From Geobacter sp. (GTDB lineage: Bacteria; Desulfobacterota; Desulfuromonadia; Geobacterales; Pseudopelobacteraceae), in assembly GCA_009885845.1 (NCBI GenBank), contig VFJW01000033.1, positions 62,001-126,000 of the forward strand: a stretch of 64,000 nt of DNA. Direction: 5' to 3'. A model generated the notes under the pieces. The model was given only the letters and a program-made list of their open reading frames with translations, was not told where the DNA came from and ran no database searches. This document shows, one piece after another, positions 30,111 to 40,361 of this stretch (within the stretch, counting starts at the first letter, position 1; each line of letters starts with the position of its first letter). The position numbers and the translations under genes were made by a program.

Positions 30111-32261
30111 ATGATTTATTCCGCCTATCTTGCCACTGGTCAGATGATTGCCTTCATGGAGGGTCTCTCCAAAATAAATGTCAGGGTCCACGGTCAGGAA
30201 ATGATACCGGACGGTTCAATAATCTTTGTCGTCAATCATTTTACCCGTATTGAAACCCTCCTGCTTCCCTATCACATCCATACACACACTCACGTTCCGG
30301 TCTGGTCGTTGGCCGATCACTCCTTTTTTGAAGGCACTATCAGTGGTTTTCTGGCGAGAATCGGTGCGATTTCAACCAGAGATCCTGACCGGGACCGCCT
30401 GATCGTTAAAACCCTTTTGACCGGCGAAACAGACTGGATCATTTTCCCTGAAGGGCAAATGGTCAAGGACAGGGAGGCCGTCACCAAACCCTCCATCTTA
30501 GGACTGTATCGTGGCAAACAGCGGACAGCCCATACCGGAGCGGCAACTCTCGCGCTGCGCACCGAATTTTATCGTAAACGTCTGCAGCACCTGCTTGCAG
30601 AAAATCCTGCTGAAACGGAACGCTTGCAAAATCTGTTTCAGATCGACGACCTGGAGCCGGTTCTGACCGGAAAAACATGGATCGTTCCGATCAACCTCAC
30701 CTATTATCCGCTCCGGGCACGTGAAAATGTGCTCAGTACCCTGGCTGATCGTTTTGCAGGCAATATTTCTGACCGACTGCGGGAGGAACTTCTGACTGAG
30801 GGATCCATGTTTTTTGAAGGAGTGGATATCGACATCCGCTTTGGTCAGGCCATTCCGGTTTCGGAGTCACTCACCTCCCCCCGGATTATGCAGGACATGT
30901 TTTCCCTGAGACAGATAAATTTTGACGACCAGCTCCCATCCCTCCCGGACATGCGCCAGGAAGCGACAACCCTGATGCACCGTTTCATGGCCGACATCTA
31001 CAGTATGACCACAGTCAATCACGATCATCTTTTTGCATCCCTGCTCAAGTCGCTTCCCTTTAACAGGATTTCCGAAGACGATTTCCGGCGACGTGTTTTT
31101 CTGCTGACCGATCTCGTCCCCGACAAAACACTGGTCTTTTGCCACCAAAGCCTTGAGGTTGGTCAGATTGCCTTGCTGACTGATGACCGCTACCACAAAT
31201 ACCGCGACTTCCTGGAATTGGCCCGGGAAACCGGTGTCGTCCGCTGCGAAGATGGGTATCTGTTCCGGAATAGTGCTCACTTTTCTGCTGAGAGCCAATT
31301 GCACCGGATACGAATCGATAACCCGCTCGGAGTTGCGGCAAATGAAGTACAGCCGCTGTCAGGTCTGAAGCGTCAGGTGCGCTGGATGGCATGGCTGCCG
31401 GAAACACTGGTCCGCCACCGGGTTTCCAAAGTTCTGCAGCGTCAGGCGGCTGATCAATATGAAGCCGACTACGTACAATTCCGTCACCTTGTCGAGTCCA
31501 AAGAGCGTACTGTCGGCGCGCCTTTTTTATTGAAGGGGACTTCACGGCAACTTGGCATCGTATTGGTACACGGTTTTCTGGCGGCCCCGCTCGAGATGAG
31601 AGAGCTTGCCGACTATCTGCACGGCAAAGGATATTGGGTATACTCTGTTCGTCTCCGAGGACACGGGACTTCTTCTGAAGACCTTGCCACACGGGTCGGG
31701 AGCGACTGGACTGAGTCGGTTGACCTCGGCTATGCATTGATAAACAGTATATGCAGACGGGTTGTGATCGGCGGGTTTTCTTTTGGCGGCGGACTGGCGC
31801 TGGACAGTGCCACCCGCATTTCCGGTTTGGCCGGAGTTTTTGCGGTTTCACCACCTTTTCGCCTCCGGGATCTGTCAACTCACTTCGCAGCGGCAGTTGC
31901 CACCTGGAACAGTCTCATGGACACAATGAACTTCCACGGGGCGGAAAAAGAATATATTGAACACATCCCGGAACATCCTCTGATCAACTATACGCGGATT
32001 CCGGTAGCGGCACTGACGGAACTGGAGAATTTCATGAGCGATCTTGAATCGCGACTGGCGAATGTGACGGTGCCGACCCTGGTTGTGCAGGGTCTCGGGG
32101 ATCCGGTGGTCCGTTCTGATGAAACAGCGCGTACGTTTGATCTGCTCGGAGCGGAACAGAAGCGGTATCTGCCCCTCGACTTCAATCGGCACGGAATACT
32201 TGCGGGGGAGGGTTCAGAGAAGGTTCATGCGGAGATTGCAGCATTTATTGCCGGGCTGTGA
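30111..32261 (+). CDS. PlsC-like acyltransferase / alpha-beta hydrolase fusion
   Basis: N-terminal VVNHFTRIETLLLPY and IIFPEGQMVKD; C-terminal GIVLVHGFLAAPLEMRELADYLHGKGYWVYSVRLRGHG and nucleophile elbow GGFSFGGGLAL. Confidence 0.82.
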   Translation: MIYSAYLATGQMIAFMEGLSKINVRVHGQEMIPDGSIIFVVNHFTRIETLLLPYHIHTHTHVPVWSLADHSFFEGTISGFLARIGAISTRDPDRDRLIVKTLLTGETDWIIFPEGQMVKDREAVTKPSILGLYRGKQRTAHTGAATLALRTEFYRKRLQHLLAENPAETERLQNLFQIDDLEPVLTGKTWIVPINLTYYPLRARENVLSTLADRFAGNISDRLREELLTEGSMFFEGVDIDIRFGQAIPVSESLTSPRIMQDMFSLRQINFDDQLPSLPDMRQEATTLMHRFMADIYSMTTVNHDHLFASLLKSLPFNRISEDDFRRRVFLLTDLVPDKTLVFCHQSLEVGQIALLTDDRYHKYRDFLELARETGVVRCEDGYLFRNSAHFSAESQLHRIRIDNPLGVAANEVQPLSGLKRQVRWMAWLPETLVRHRVSKVLQRQAADQYEADYVQFRHLVESKERTVGAPFLLKGTSRQLGIVLVHGFLAAPLEMRELADYLHGKGYWVYSVRLRGHGTSSEDLATRVGSDWTESVDLGYALINSICRRVVIGGFSFGGGLALDSATRISGLAGVFAVSPPFRLRDLSTHFAAAVATWNSLMDTMNFHGAEKEYIEHIPEHPLINYTRIPVAALTELENFMSDLESRLANVTVPTLVVQGLGDPVVRSDETARTFDLLGAEQKRYLPLDFNRHGILAGEGSEKVHAEIAAFIAGL

Positions 32262-32449
32262 AGATTCCCGCCTTGCGCCAAACCACCTGACAAACGCAGT
32301 CAAATACAAGTGTCAGATGAGCGGAATATGAAAACCAATAAGCGCCTTCAGGACAATTTGGAAGGTGATGGTTTCGGGGATCGTGTCTACCTGCTCAACT
32401 ATCCGAACTAAATAATAAAAACACGGCGGCATGCTTTTTTTGAGGGCTT

Positions 32450-35400
32450 TTATACGTCTTTCCCGCATTCCTTTTGTGCAGATTTGTCCTGATACATCCT
32501 CTCATCACTCAGCTTTAATGCTTTTGCAAGCTGGTCCATATTTTCTGCAGTTGCAATTCCAAATGCGATGCTTACGCTGCCACTGGTGATTTCAGGGCAG
32601 TTCCTGATTCTCTCGACCGCTTCCTCCGCGACGTCACTGCCGGATTCCGGAAGAAGAACGGCAAATTCATCACCGCCGATGCGGGCAACTATATCTTCAG
32701 CCCGGAATACCGTCACGATAATCCGCGCCGCCAGACGGATCAAAGAATCCCCCGCGTCATGCCCCAATGTGTCATTGACTGTTTTAAGGCCATTGACATC
32801 AGCCATCACGATACTCACGGGAAACATTCTGCTGTGGGCAAACCGTTCCAGCTCTTCATCAAAAAAAGCCCGGTTATAGAGGTCGGTCAACGCATCGTGC
32901 GTATTGTCATGACGGAGCGTCATTTCAATCTCTTTGCGGGTGGTAATATCATGGACGATACCTATGATGCCGATGACGGCGCCACTGTCATTAAAAATGG
33001 GGGTTTTGATCTTTTCCACGTAATTGACCTTCCCCTCGCGATCAACAACGTACTCTTCAAAATATGTGCGATTACCGGATACGATGACATCATTGAAGTC
33101 TTTTTCATGCTTTTCGGCAAGTTCATGCGGATAAATGTCATAATCGCTCTTCCCGATCAGATCCTGCGGTGTCACCCCCAATTCATTGCAGAACGGATCG
33201 TTTACTGCGACATACATTCCCTCCTTGTTCTTAAGCCAGGCGATATTGGGAATATTGTTGAGAATTGCCTGCTGCTGTCGGATGACTTCGCTGATCCGCT
33301 CTTCAGCGAGTTTGCGGGCGGTGATATCCTCCATCGCCAGAAGGATGATGCGTGAGCCGATATTATCCCGGAAAATCTGCCGCGCGTTCAGCAGAATGGT
33401 CTTGCGGCCGATGCCGGGAAATTCATGTTCGACCTCGTAGCCGTTGATGACGGTATCAAGCGGGAGGATCTCCTCGATAAGCACCCGCAGCCGGGGAATA
33501 TCCCACTGACGATTACCGAGGTCATAGATGAAAATACCGATGGTTTCTTCGGGTGTGACCTTAAACGTTTCGTAGAAGCTGTGGTTGGCGGTAAGGATTT
33601 TCAGGTCCGAATTCAGCACCACCAGCGGCTCGCGCACGGTTTCGACGATGTTCTCGGCATATTCCAGTGCAATCTGGATTTCCGCTTCCAACTGTTTGCG
33701 GGCGGTAATATCCTCCATCGCCAGGAGGATGATGCGTGAGCCGATATTTTCCCGGAAAATCTGCCGCGCATTCAGCAGAATCGTCTTACGGCCGATACCG
33801 GGAAAATCATGTTCGACCTCGTAACCGTTGATGACGGTATCAAGCGGGAGAATTTCCTCGACAAGTACCCGCAGCCGGGGAATATCCCACTGGCGGTTGC
33901 CGAGATCGTAGATGAAATTGCCGATGGTATCTTCGGATGTGACCTTAAATGTCTCATAGAAGCTGTGGTTGGCGGTAAGGATCTTCAGGTCGGAATTCAG
34001 CACCACCATCGGCTCGCGCACGGTTTCGACGATGTTCTCGGCATATTCCCGTGCAATCTGGATTTCCGCTTCCAGCTGCTTGCGGGCGGTGATATCCTCC
34101 ATCGCCAGAAGGATGATGCGTGAGCCGATATTATCCCGGAAAATCTGCCGGGCGTTGAGCAGAATGCTCTTGTGGCCGATATACGGGAAATCATGCTCAA
34201 CTTCATAGCCGTTGATCACGGTATCCTGAGGGAGGATCTCTTCAACAAGAACCCGCAGCCGGGGAATATCCCACTGCCGGTTACCGAGATCATAGATAAA
34301 GTTCCCGATGGTATCTTCGGATGTGACCATAAAGGTGTCGTAGAAGCTGTGGTTGGCGGTAAGTACCTTCAGGTCGGAATTCAGCACCACCAGCGGCTCG
34401 CGCACGGTCTCGACGATGTTCTCGGCATATTCCCGTGCAATCTGGATTTCCGCTTCCAGCTGCTTGCGGGCGGTAATATCCTCCATGGCCAGAAGGATAA
34501 TATGCGAGCCGATATCCTCCCGGAAAATCTGTCGTCCGTTCAGGAGAATCGTCTTGCGGCCGATCCCGGGGAAATCATGTTCGACCTCATAACCGTTGAA
34601 CACGGTATCGTGAGGGAGGATATCCTCAAAAAGTACCCGCAGCTTGGGAATGTCCCACTGCCGGTTGCCGAGGTCATAGATGAAGTTTCCGATGGTTTCC
34701 CGGGGTGTGACCCTGAACGTCTCATAGAAACTGTGGTTGGCGGTAATTATCTTCAGGTCGGAATTCAGCACCACCAGCGGTTCGCGCACGGTCTCGACAA
34801 TGTTCTCGGCATATTCCAGCGCATCCTGAATTTCTACTTCCAGCAGTTTGCGGGCGGTAATATCCTCCATGGCCAGGAGGATGATGCGTGAGGCAATATC
34901 CTCCCGGAAAATCTGCCGGGCATTCAGGAGAATCGTCTTACGGCCGATACCGGGAAAATCGTGTTCGACTTCATAGCCGTTGAACACGGTATCGTGAGGG
35001 AGGATTTCCTCAAAAAGTACCCGCAGTTTGGGAATGTCCCACTGCCGGTTGCCGAGGTCGTAGATAAAGTTTCCGATGGTTTCATGAGCCGTTACCTTGA
35101 AGGTTTCATAGAAACTGTGGTTGGCGGTCAGGATCTTCAGATCCGAATTCAGCACCACCAGCGGTTCGCGCACAGTCTCGACAATGTTCTCGGCATATTC
35201 CCGGGCATTCTGGATTTCAGTTTCCAGCTGCTTGCGTTCGCTGACATCCCTCATAATCCCGATGGCATGCCTCTTTCCCTTGATAGTCAGGGCCGATACG
35301 GAAAGCTCCATCGGAAATTCCGTCCCATCCTTGCGGAGTGCTGAGACTTCATTCCTTTTGCCGATGAACGGACCGGTACCCTCTGCCCTGAATCGATCGA

Positions 35401-36169
35401 AACCCTTCTTTGCGCTGTCGCAGAGCCGTTTGGGAACAAACAGATTGTGGAAATCCTGCCCGATAATCTCAGCAGTAGAACTGCCGAACATTTTCTCCGC
35501 GGCAGCATTGCAGAATGTTACCGTTTCGCTGTCATCCATCATGATAATCGCGTCAACAGCCATTTCCGCCAGACGATACATCCGCTCTTCACTCACCCGC
35601 AGTGCATCCTCTGCCAGCTTGCGCCTCGTTATGTCGATCAGGGCGCATCGGCACTGCTGCCCCTGATCAGTCGCCTTGGCTTCAATCTGCAGGACAAGCG
35701 AAAGTTTTCCTTTACTGAGGAGCGCCACCTCACAGGACTCCTTGCGTTGACTGTGAAATACCGTTCCGAGGAAGGCGGCGAACGCGGGACGATATTCTTG
35801 CGCAACGAACTGTCCGAAACGGGCGCCGATCAATCGAGAACGCACCCGCCCCAGAAGAGTGGCGCCGCTGAGGTTCACGGAGCAGATGACGCCGTCGAGA
35901 TCGAGCGTGGCGTAGCCGACCGGGGCAAAGTCGTAGAGATCAGTGTAGTTTTCCAGAGCCCGCTCCACTTCGTCCCGCGCCTTGCGGAGCTCTGCGTTCT
36001 GTATCTCCAGCTCAATCTGGTGAACTTCAAGCTCATGTACCAGCTTCTTCATGGCATCGTCAGTCCGGACAGGAAGCAATTCGTGCACCTGTGCACCAAG
36101 CCGCTCTTCCGCAGTGCGCCGCAAATCGGATGCATTTTTCATGAGGTTTTTCACAGTGCTGTTTTTCAT
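32450..36169 (-). CDS. multi-PAS diguanylate cyclase
   Basis: N-terminal coiled coil and PAS domains, five near-identical PAS units, another PAS, then IVARIGGDEFAVLLPESG. Confidence 0.9.
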   Translation of the reverse strand: MKNSTVKNLMKNASDLRRTAEERLGAQVHELLPVRTDDAMKKLVHELEVHQIELEIQNAELRKARDEVERALENYTDLYDFAPVGYATLDLDGVICSVNLSGATLLGRVRSRLIGARFGQFVAQEYRPAFAAFLGTVFHSQRKESCEVALLSKGKLSLVLQIEAKATDQGQQCRCALIDITRRKLAEDALRVSEERMYRLAEMAVDAIIMMDDSETVTFCNAAAEKMFGSSTAEIIGQDFHNLFVPKRLCDSAKKGFDRFRAEGTGPFIGKRNEVSALRKDGTEFPMELSVSALTIKGKRHAIGIMRDVSERKQLETEIQNAREYAENIVETVREPLVVLNSDLKILTANHSFYETFKVTAHETIGNFIYDLGNRQWDIPKLRVLFEEILPHDTVFNGYEVEHDFPGIGRKTILLNARQIFREDIASRIILLAMEDITARKLLEVEIQDALEYAENIVETVREPLVVLNSDLKIITANHSFYETFRVTPRETIGNFIYDLGNRQWDIPKLRVLFEDILPHDTVFNGYEVEHDFPGIGRKTILLNGRQIFREDIGSHIILLAMEDITARKQLEAEIQIAREYAENIVETVREPLVVLNSDLKVLTANHSFYDTFMVTSEDTIGNFIYDLGNRQWDIPRLRVLVEEILPQDTVINGYEVEHDFPYIGHKSILLNARQIFRDNIGSRIILLAMEDITARKQLEAEIQIAREYAENIVETVREPMVVLNSDLKILTANHSFYETFKVTSEDTIGNFIYDLGNRQWDIPRLRVLVEEILPLDTVINGYEVEHDFPGIGRKTILLNARQIFRENIGSRIILLAMEDITARKQLEAEIQIALEYAENIVETVREPLVVLNSDLKILTANHSFYETFKVTPEETIGIFIYDLGNRQWDIPRLRVLIEEILPLDTVINGYEVEHEFPGIGRKTILLNARQIFRDNIGSRIILLAMEDITARKLAEERISEVIRQQQAILNNIPNIAWLKNKEGMYVAVNDPFCNELGVTPQDLIGKSDYDIYPHELAEKHEKDFNDVIVSGNRTYFEEYVVDREGKVNYVEKIKTPIFNDSGAVIGIIGIVHDITTRKEIEMTLRHDNTHDALTDLYNRAFFDEELERFAHSRMFPVSIVMADVNGLKTVNDTLGHDAGDSLIRLAARIIVTVFRAEDIVARIGGDEFAVLLPESGSDVAEEAVERIRNCPEITSGSVSIAFGIATAENMDQLAKALKLSDERMYQDKSAQKECGKDV
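33314..35233 (-). repeat. five 384-bp in-frame tandem repeats encoding PAS domains
   Basis: Marker string GCGGGCGGTrATATCCTCCAT recurs at 33314, 33698, 34082, 34466 and 34850 (384-bp period); the fifth unit ends at 35233, where GCGTTCGCTGACATCC begins. Confidence 0.95.
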
Positions 36170-36256
36170 CGCCGCCCTCCTGTCTGGTACCAAAATCCGG
36201 GAACCGCTGTTTTTCCCGCACCGTTCCGTTTCCTACCGGTATCCGGCGCCATGTGC

Positions 36257-38203
36257 TTACTCCGCAAGAATGTTTGAATCCAGACACACCTTGACAACGT
36301 GCGGGTCGAAGTGTGTTCCCGAAAGCGACCGGAGATACTTGCGAACTTTTGTTACTGACCAGGAGGAGCGGTAGAGGCGGTCGGACCTCAGAGCATCCCA
36401 CACGTCAACCACCGCAAAGATCCGCGCCACAAGAGGAATCTGCTCACCTTTCAAGCCGAGCGGGTACCCGGTGCCGTCCCATTTTTCATGGTGGGCGTAC
36501 GGGATGTCGAGTGCCAGACGGAGATAACTGATCGGAGAGAGCATTTCGTAGGCAAAAACCGGATGTTTTTTCATCACGACCCATTCTGCCTCGGTCAATG
36601 TCTCATATTTGAGCAGGATCCCGTCCGGAATCCCCATCTTGCCGATGTCATGCAGCAGCGCACCCCAGCGGACCTGCACCAGCTCCGCTTCACTCAGACC
36701 GAACAACCGTGCCAGCTTGACGGTCAACAGAGCCACCCTCTGGGTGTGCCCGGCTGTTTCATTGTCACGCAACTCCATCGCCCGCGACCACCCTTCGATG
36801 GTGGCGTCATACGCCTGAAAAAGGTCGGTGTTCGAATGCTGCAGGTCATCGAACAGGGTAACATTATCGATGGCAATCGCGGCCTGCGCCGCCAGAGCTT
36901 TCAGGAAATCAAGCCACTCGTCATCCCGTACCAGCCGGGAGCGGTGAAAGACCTCCAGCACCCCCACAACCTCTCCTTTCGCGATCAGCGGCACCCCGTA
37001 GTAGTTGACAAAATTCTCCCCGGCAAGAAGTATCCCGCGCAGAAAGGTGTCGTGTTCAAGCGCCAGATCATCAATATGCACGACTGTGCGTTCCTGGGCG
37101 GCACGGCCGGCATATCCTTCGCCGAACGGCTGGCTGACGTGCTTGATGGCACTGCTGGTAAAACCGCGACCAGCGACGTACTCCAGCGACTGAGACCGGG
37201 GATTGAACAGCAGTACGTCGGCGGCATCAACCTCCAGTTGAACAATGACATGGGTGAGGAGCGTAGACAGGCTGAGATTCAGGTCAAAACTGAAATTGAT
37301 GGCACGGTCGATTTCAACCAGGGCGGTCAGATGTTCCACATGCCGCTGAATCCGTTCCTCTGCGTACTTGATGGCGCTGACGTCTGCGAACATCACCACT
37401 ACCTGCCGCAGCACGCCGCTGCCGTTAAACTCGGGATAGGCATTAACCAGCAGCCACCGGTGTTCTTCCTCCCCCTGCCGGACAATTCCCATGACCAGAT
37501 TTTTCAGCACCTGCCCCGAGGCGATAACCTGATTGAAGGGGTACTCGTCAGCGGGCATCGGGGTGCCGTCCTCGCGGATATAGTGCCAATCCAGATCGTG
37601 GGCCACCGTGCAGAGCAGTTGTTCCGGCAGCAGCCCGAGCAGCAGTGAGGCTTCGGGATTACACTGTATAATCCGGGTATCGGCGGCATGGACAACGACA
37701 CCGATGGGCAGATTATTGATCAGCAGCCCGTGATCCTCCTCTTTTGCCAGCAGGTCCGCCTCGACTTTCCTCCGGGCGCTGATGTCACGGATATTACACT
37801 GAATAACCTTTTCATCACCAACCAGATACACGTTGCTGACGAATTCCACCTGCATCTGACGACCATCTTTCGTCCGCAGCGGCAGGTTTTCGTAGCGCAC
37901 ATACTCACGCGTCTGCAATTCCTGGAAAGAGCGTTTACTGGCTTCAATATCCTTGAACGCACCGACCTCCCAGAGTTTCTTCTGCACGAATTCTTTCCGC
38001 GAGTAGCCCAGCATATTGATCAGGTACGGATTGACGTCACTGATTGCACCGGTCCCGGCATCCAGAATCAAAATACCATCCTGCGCTGATTCGAACAGGC
38101 GGCGGTAGCGAAGTTCCGAGTTTTTGAGCGTCTGCGTCGCCTTTGCCTGTTCGGGGGTGGGTATCCGGCGCGGCGCGTGTACCTCTGCAGCAGTCTGTTT
38201 CAT
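36257..38203 (-). CDS. PAS-PAS-GAF-HD-GYP protein (putative c-di-GMP phosphodiesterase)
   Basis: PAS FESAQDGILILDAGTGAISDVNPYLINMLGYSRKEF; GAF region; HD-GYP motifs HTQRVALLT, LLHDIGKMGIPD, HHEKWDGTGYPLGLKGEQIP. Confidence 0.9.
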   Translation of the reverse strand: MKQTAAEVHAPRRIPTPEQAKATQTLKNSELRYRRLFESAQDGILILDAGTGAISDVNPYLINMLGYSRKEFVQKKLWEVGAFKDIEASKRSFQELQTREYVRYENLPLRTKDGRQMQVEFVSNVYLVGDEKVIQCNIRDISARRKVEADLLAKEEDHGLLINNLPIGVVVHAADTRIIQCNPEASLLLGLLPEQLLCTVAHDLDWHYIREDGTPMPADEYPFNQVIASGQVLKNLVMGIVRQGEEEHRWLLVNAYPEFNGSGVLRQVVVMFADVSAIKYAEERIQRHVEHLTALVEIDRAINFSFDLNLSLSTLLTHVIVQLEVDAADVLLFNPRSQSLEYVAGRGFTSSAIKHVSQPFGEGYAGRAAQERTVVHIDDLALEHDTFLRGILLAGENFVNYYGVPLIAKGEVVGVLEVFHRSRLVRDDEWLDFLKALAAQAAIAIDNVTLFDDLQHSNTDLFQAYDATIEGWSRAMELRDNETAGHTQRVALLTVKLARLFGLSEAELVQVRWGALLHDIGKMGIPDGILLKYETLTEAEWVVMKKHPVFAYEMLSPISYLRLALDIPYAHHEKWDGTGYPLGLKGEQIPLVARIFAVVDVWDALRSDRLYRSSWSVTKVRKYLRSLSGTHFDPHVVKVCLDSNILAE

Positions 38204-38226
38204 GGCACTCTCACTTTCAATTTCAA

Positions 38227-38430
38227 TCAGTCCCGCCAGTAGATACAGGAAACCGGACAGACATCCATGGCCTCCTGCTGGATAGTGTCTTCGGTCTCCC
38301 CTCCCGGATCGTAGACTTCCGCCTTATCGTGGTCAGCCAGACGAAATACTTCCGGGACATTTATCACACAGAGTTCACACCCGATACACGCATCCTGATC
38401 CACCCATGGCTTTCTCATGTCATCCTCCAA
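38227..38430 (-). CDS. monocluster 4Fe-4S ferredoxin
   Basis: VDQDACIGCELCVINVPEVFRL...AMDVCPVSCIYW. Confidence 0.88.
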   Translation of the reverse strand: MEDDMRKPWVDQDACIGCELCVINVPEVFRLADHDKAEVYDPGGETEDTIQQEAMDVCPVSCIYWRD

Positions 38431-38490
38431 TATTCCTATGATTCTGTTTGCACCGGTTTTTGCTACAGAGAGCTCCTGTCGGTGTTAGCC

Positions 38491-40119
38491 TCAACGCCGG
38501 CCACCACCCCGGCCATGGTCGCGACGCCATGTCCCGATCCAGACGACGAGTGTGCCGATGATGCCGGCACTGACCATCCCTTCACCCAGATAATGATGAT
38601 AACCGCCCAGTGGAGAGAGGACCAGCATCGAGCCGCCGATCACGAGAGCCGCAGCTGCCATGGCAACAGTGAGCCGTTCGAGGATACGGCTGATGCGCCC
38701 TCCCAGAGCTTCAACTGTCGGAGCCTGCAGCCGCCCCAGATCACCCTCGGAGATACGGCGCAAAATACGGCGTGTGTCACCGGGTGCTTCAATTACCAGT
38801 CGCTCCAGTTCACGCGCAAACTTGCCGGTCTTTTCCTTTATCTTTCCCAGTGAAAAGTGCTGTTCTGTCAGGCGTGCTATTTCATCCCGAAACGAATCCA
38901 TATAGTTGTGGTCCGGATCAAGCTGGCGGATCATCGCTTCAAGAATGACAAATGCCCGGGTGAGGAGAAAAAACTCCGGCGGATTGTGTACTCCGTTCCT
39001 GCTCCCGGCGCGCAGCAGCGAATCAAATGCCTCCCCGATTGAAACCTCGGACTGATCGGAATTGTGGATTTCGTGCAGTACGGCTTTTATGTCAATAAGC
39101 AGCGACGAGTTGTTAACCTTTTCACTCCCCTGCGGCGCCATCTCGAGATATGCTTCCCTGGCACCCCGTGCGTCACCTTTGACGACAGCTTCGAGCAGAA
39201 GCGTCAATGATTCGCGCATCTGTTCGTCAAGTTCGCCGGTCATACCGAAATCGAGAAGAGAGAGCCGTCCATCCGGCATCACCAAGACGTTTCCGGGATG
39301 CGGGTCCGCATGAAACAGCCCTTCCTCAAAGATTGTCTGCAGCATCAGTCGCACCAGGGTGTTAATAGATTGCGCAATATTTTCCGGGTGCATTTCGGCG
39401 TAAAGATCGATCCGTTCTCCGTTTGAAAACTCCATCGTGAGGACGTTTCCGGTTGAATATTCTGTCACGACATCAGGAATCCAGAGGCCCGGGATATCGG
39501 CAAGCGCAGAGCGGAACAGCAAAATGGAACGCGCTTCGCGGCCGAAGTCGGTTTCACGGTTCAGGCTGTCGGCAAATTCACTCACAATAACAGGCAGATC
39601 GAGTGCGAGCAGACGTGGAAAGAGTGTTTCCCCCAGCGAAACCACATAGGTCATCGCCGCGATATCCGTGGAGATCATTTCTTCAAGGCCGGGACGCTGC
39701 ACTTTTACCGCTACATGGCGTCCGTCACGCAATGTGGCCTCATGCACCTGGGCAATGGTTGCCGCGGCAATCGGTGTTTCACTGAACGATGCGAACAGCT
39801 CAGCAAGCGGAGCGCCCAGTTCGTCTTCGACCGTAGAGCGTACCTCATCAAAACCGAGAGCCGGAAGCTGGTCATGCAGCTGTTCCAGCTCAGTTATGTA
39901 GGCTTCCGGCAGCAGATCACGCCGCATGGCAAGTACCTGACCGAATTTGAGACAGGCGAGTCCCAGCTCCTCAAAGGTTTTACGGACCTCCTTCGGCGGC
40001 GGCCAATGATTTTTGCCGCGCAGAGCGCCAAGGAACTTGTGCCGGGCAAGAACACGCATGATCTGCAGGAGCCGCGGTGCGACTCGCAGCAGGTTGCTAT
40101 TATCGATAATTACTGCCAT
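38491..40119 (-). CDS. ABC1/UbiB (AarF) family atypical kinase with C-terminal TM helices
   Basis: LGLACLKFGQVLAMRRDLLPEAYITELEQLHDQLP; HADPHPGNVLVMPDGRLSLLDFGMTG. Confidence 0.9.
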   Translation of the reverse strand: MAVIIDNSNLLRVAPRLLQIMRVLARHKFLGALRGKNHWPPPKEVRKTFEELGLACLKFGQVLAMRRDLLPEAYITELEQLHDQLPALGFDEVRSTVEDELGAPLAELFASFSETPIAAATIAQVHEATLRDGRHVAVKVQRPGLEEMISTDIAAMTYVVSLGETLFPRLLALDLPVIVSEFADSLNRETDFGREARSILLFRSALADIPGLWIPDVVTEYSTGNVLTMEFSNGERIDLYAEMHPENIAQSINTLVRLMLQTIFEEGLFHADPHPGNVLVMPDGRLSLLDFGMTGELDEQMRESLTLLLEAVVKGDARGAREAYLEMAPQGSEKVNNSSLLIDIKAVLHEIHNSDQSEVSIGEAFDSLLRAGSRNGVHNPPEFFLLTRAFVILEAMIRQLDPDHNYMDSFRDEIARLTEQHFSLGKIKEKTGKFARELERLVIEAPGDTRRILRRISEGDLGRLQAPTVEALGGRISRILERLTVAMAAAALVIGGSMLVLSPLGGYHHYLGEGMVSAGIIGTLVVWIGTWRRDHGRGGGRR

Positions 40120-40135
40120 GGACTTTCCTCGTCAG

Positions 40136-40288
40136 TTATACAGCAGAAGCCGGGGGCTGCTGTCTTCCTTCGAATCGTTCCCAGTATTTCTGACGACGGT
40201 CCGATTCTTTCCCCATGGTCCATTTACTCCAGATGACATACACAACAGCTGTCCATACCCACATAACAACCATTCCGACGAGATCCAT
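40136..40288 (-). CDS. small single-TM protein
   Basis: Start at 40288: MDLVGMVVMWVWTAVVYVIWSKWTMGKESDRRQKYWERFEGRQQPPASAV. Confidence 0.5.
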   Translation of the reverse strand: MDLVGMVVMWVWTAVVYVIWSKWTMGKESDRRQKYWERFEGRQQPPASAV

Positions 40289-40361
40289 TGCGCGCTCCTT
40301 TTTTTCGCTGACTTCTGCAGCCGCTCGTAATGCATACCGCCTGAAGCCTTTCGTTTTAAAG

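Noticed and set aside
33425-34891. Series of repeated plus-strand ORFs (MFDLVAVDDGIKRE..., MAVRIFRSEFSTT...)
   Set aside because: These are antisense translations of the tandem PAS repeats; their repetition is inherited from the coding strand.
38227-38430. Ferredoxin seemingly missing a cysteine (CIGCELCVINVPEVF)
   Set aside because: Monocluster ferredoxins use CxxCxxC plus one distal Cys, all present here; the missing CP cysteine is only expected in dicluster types.
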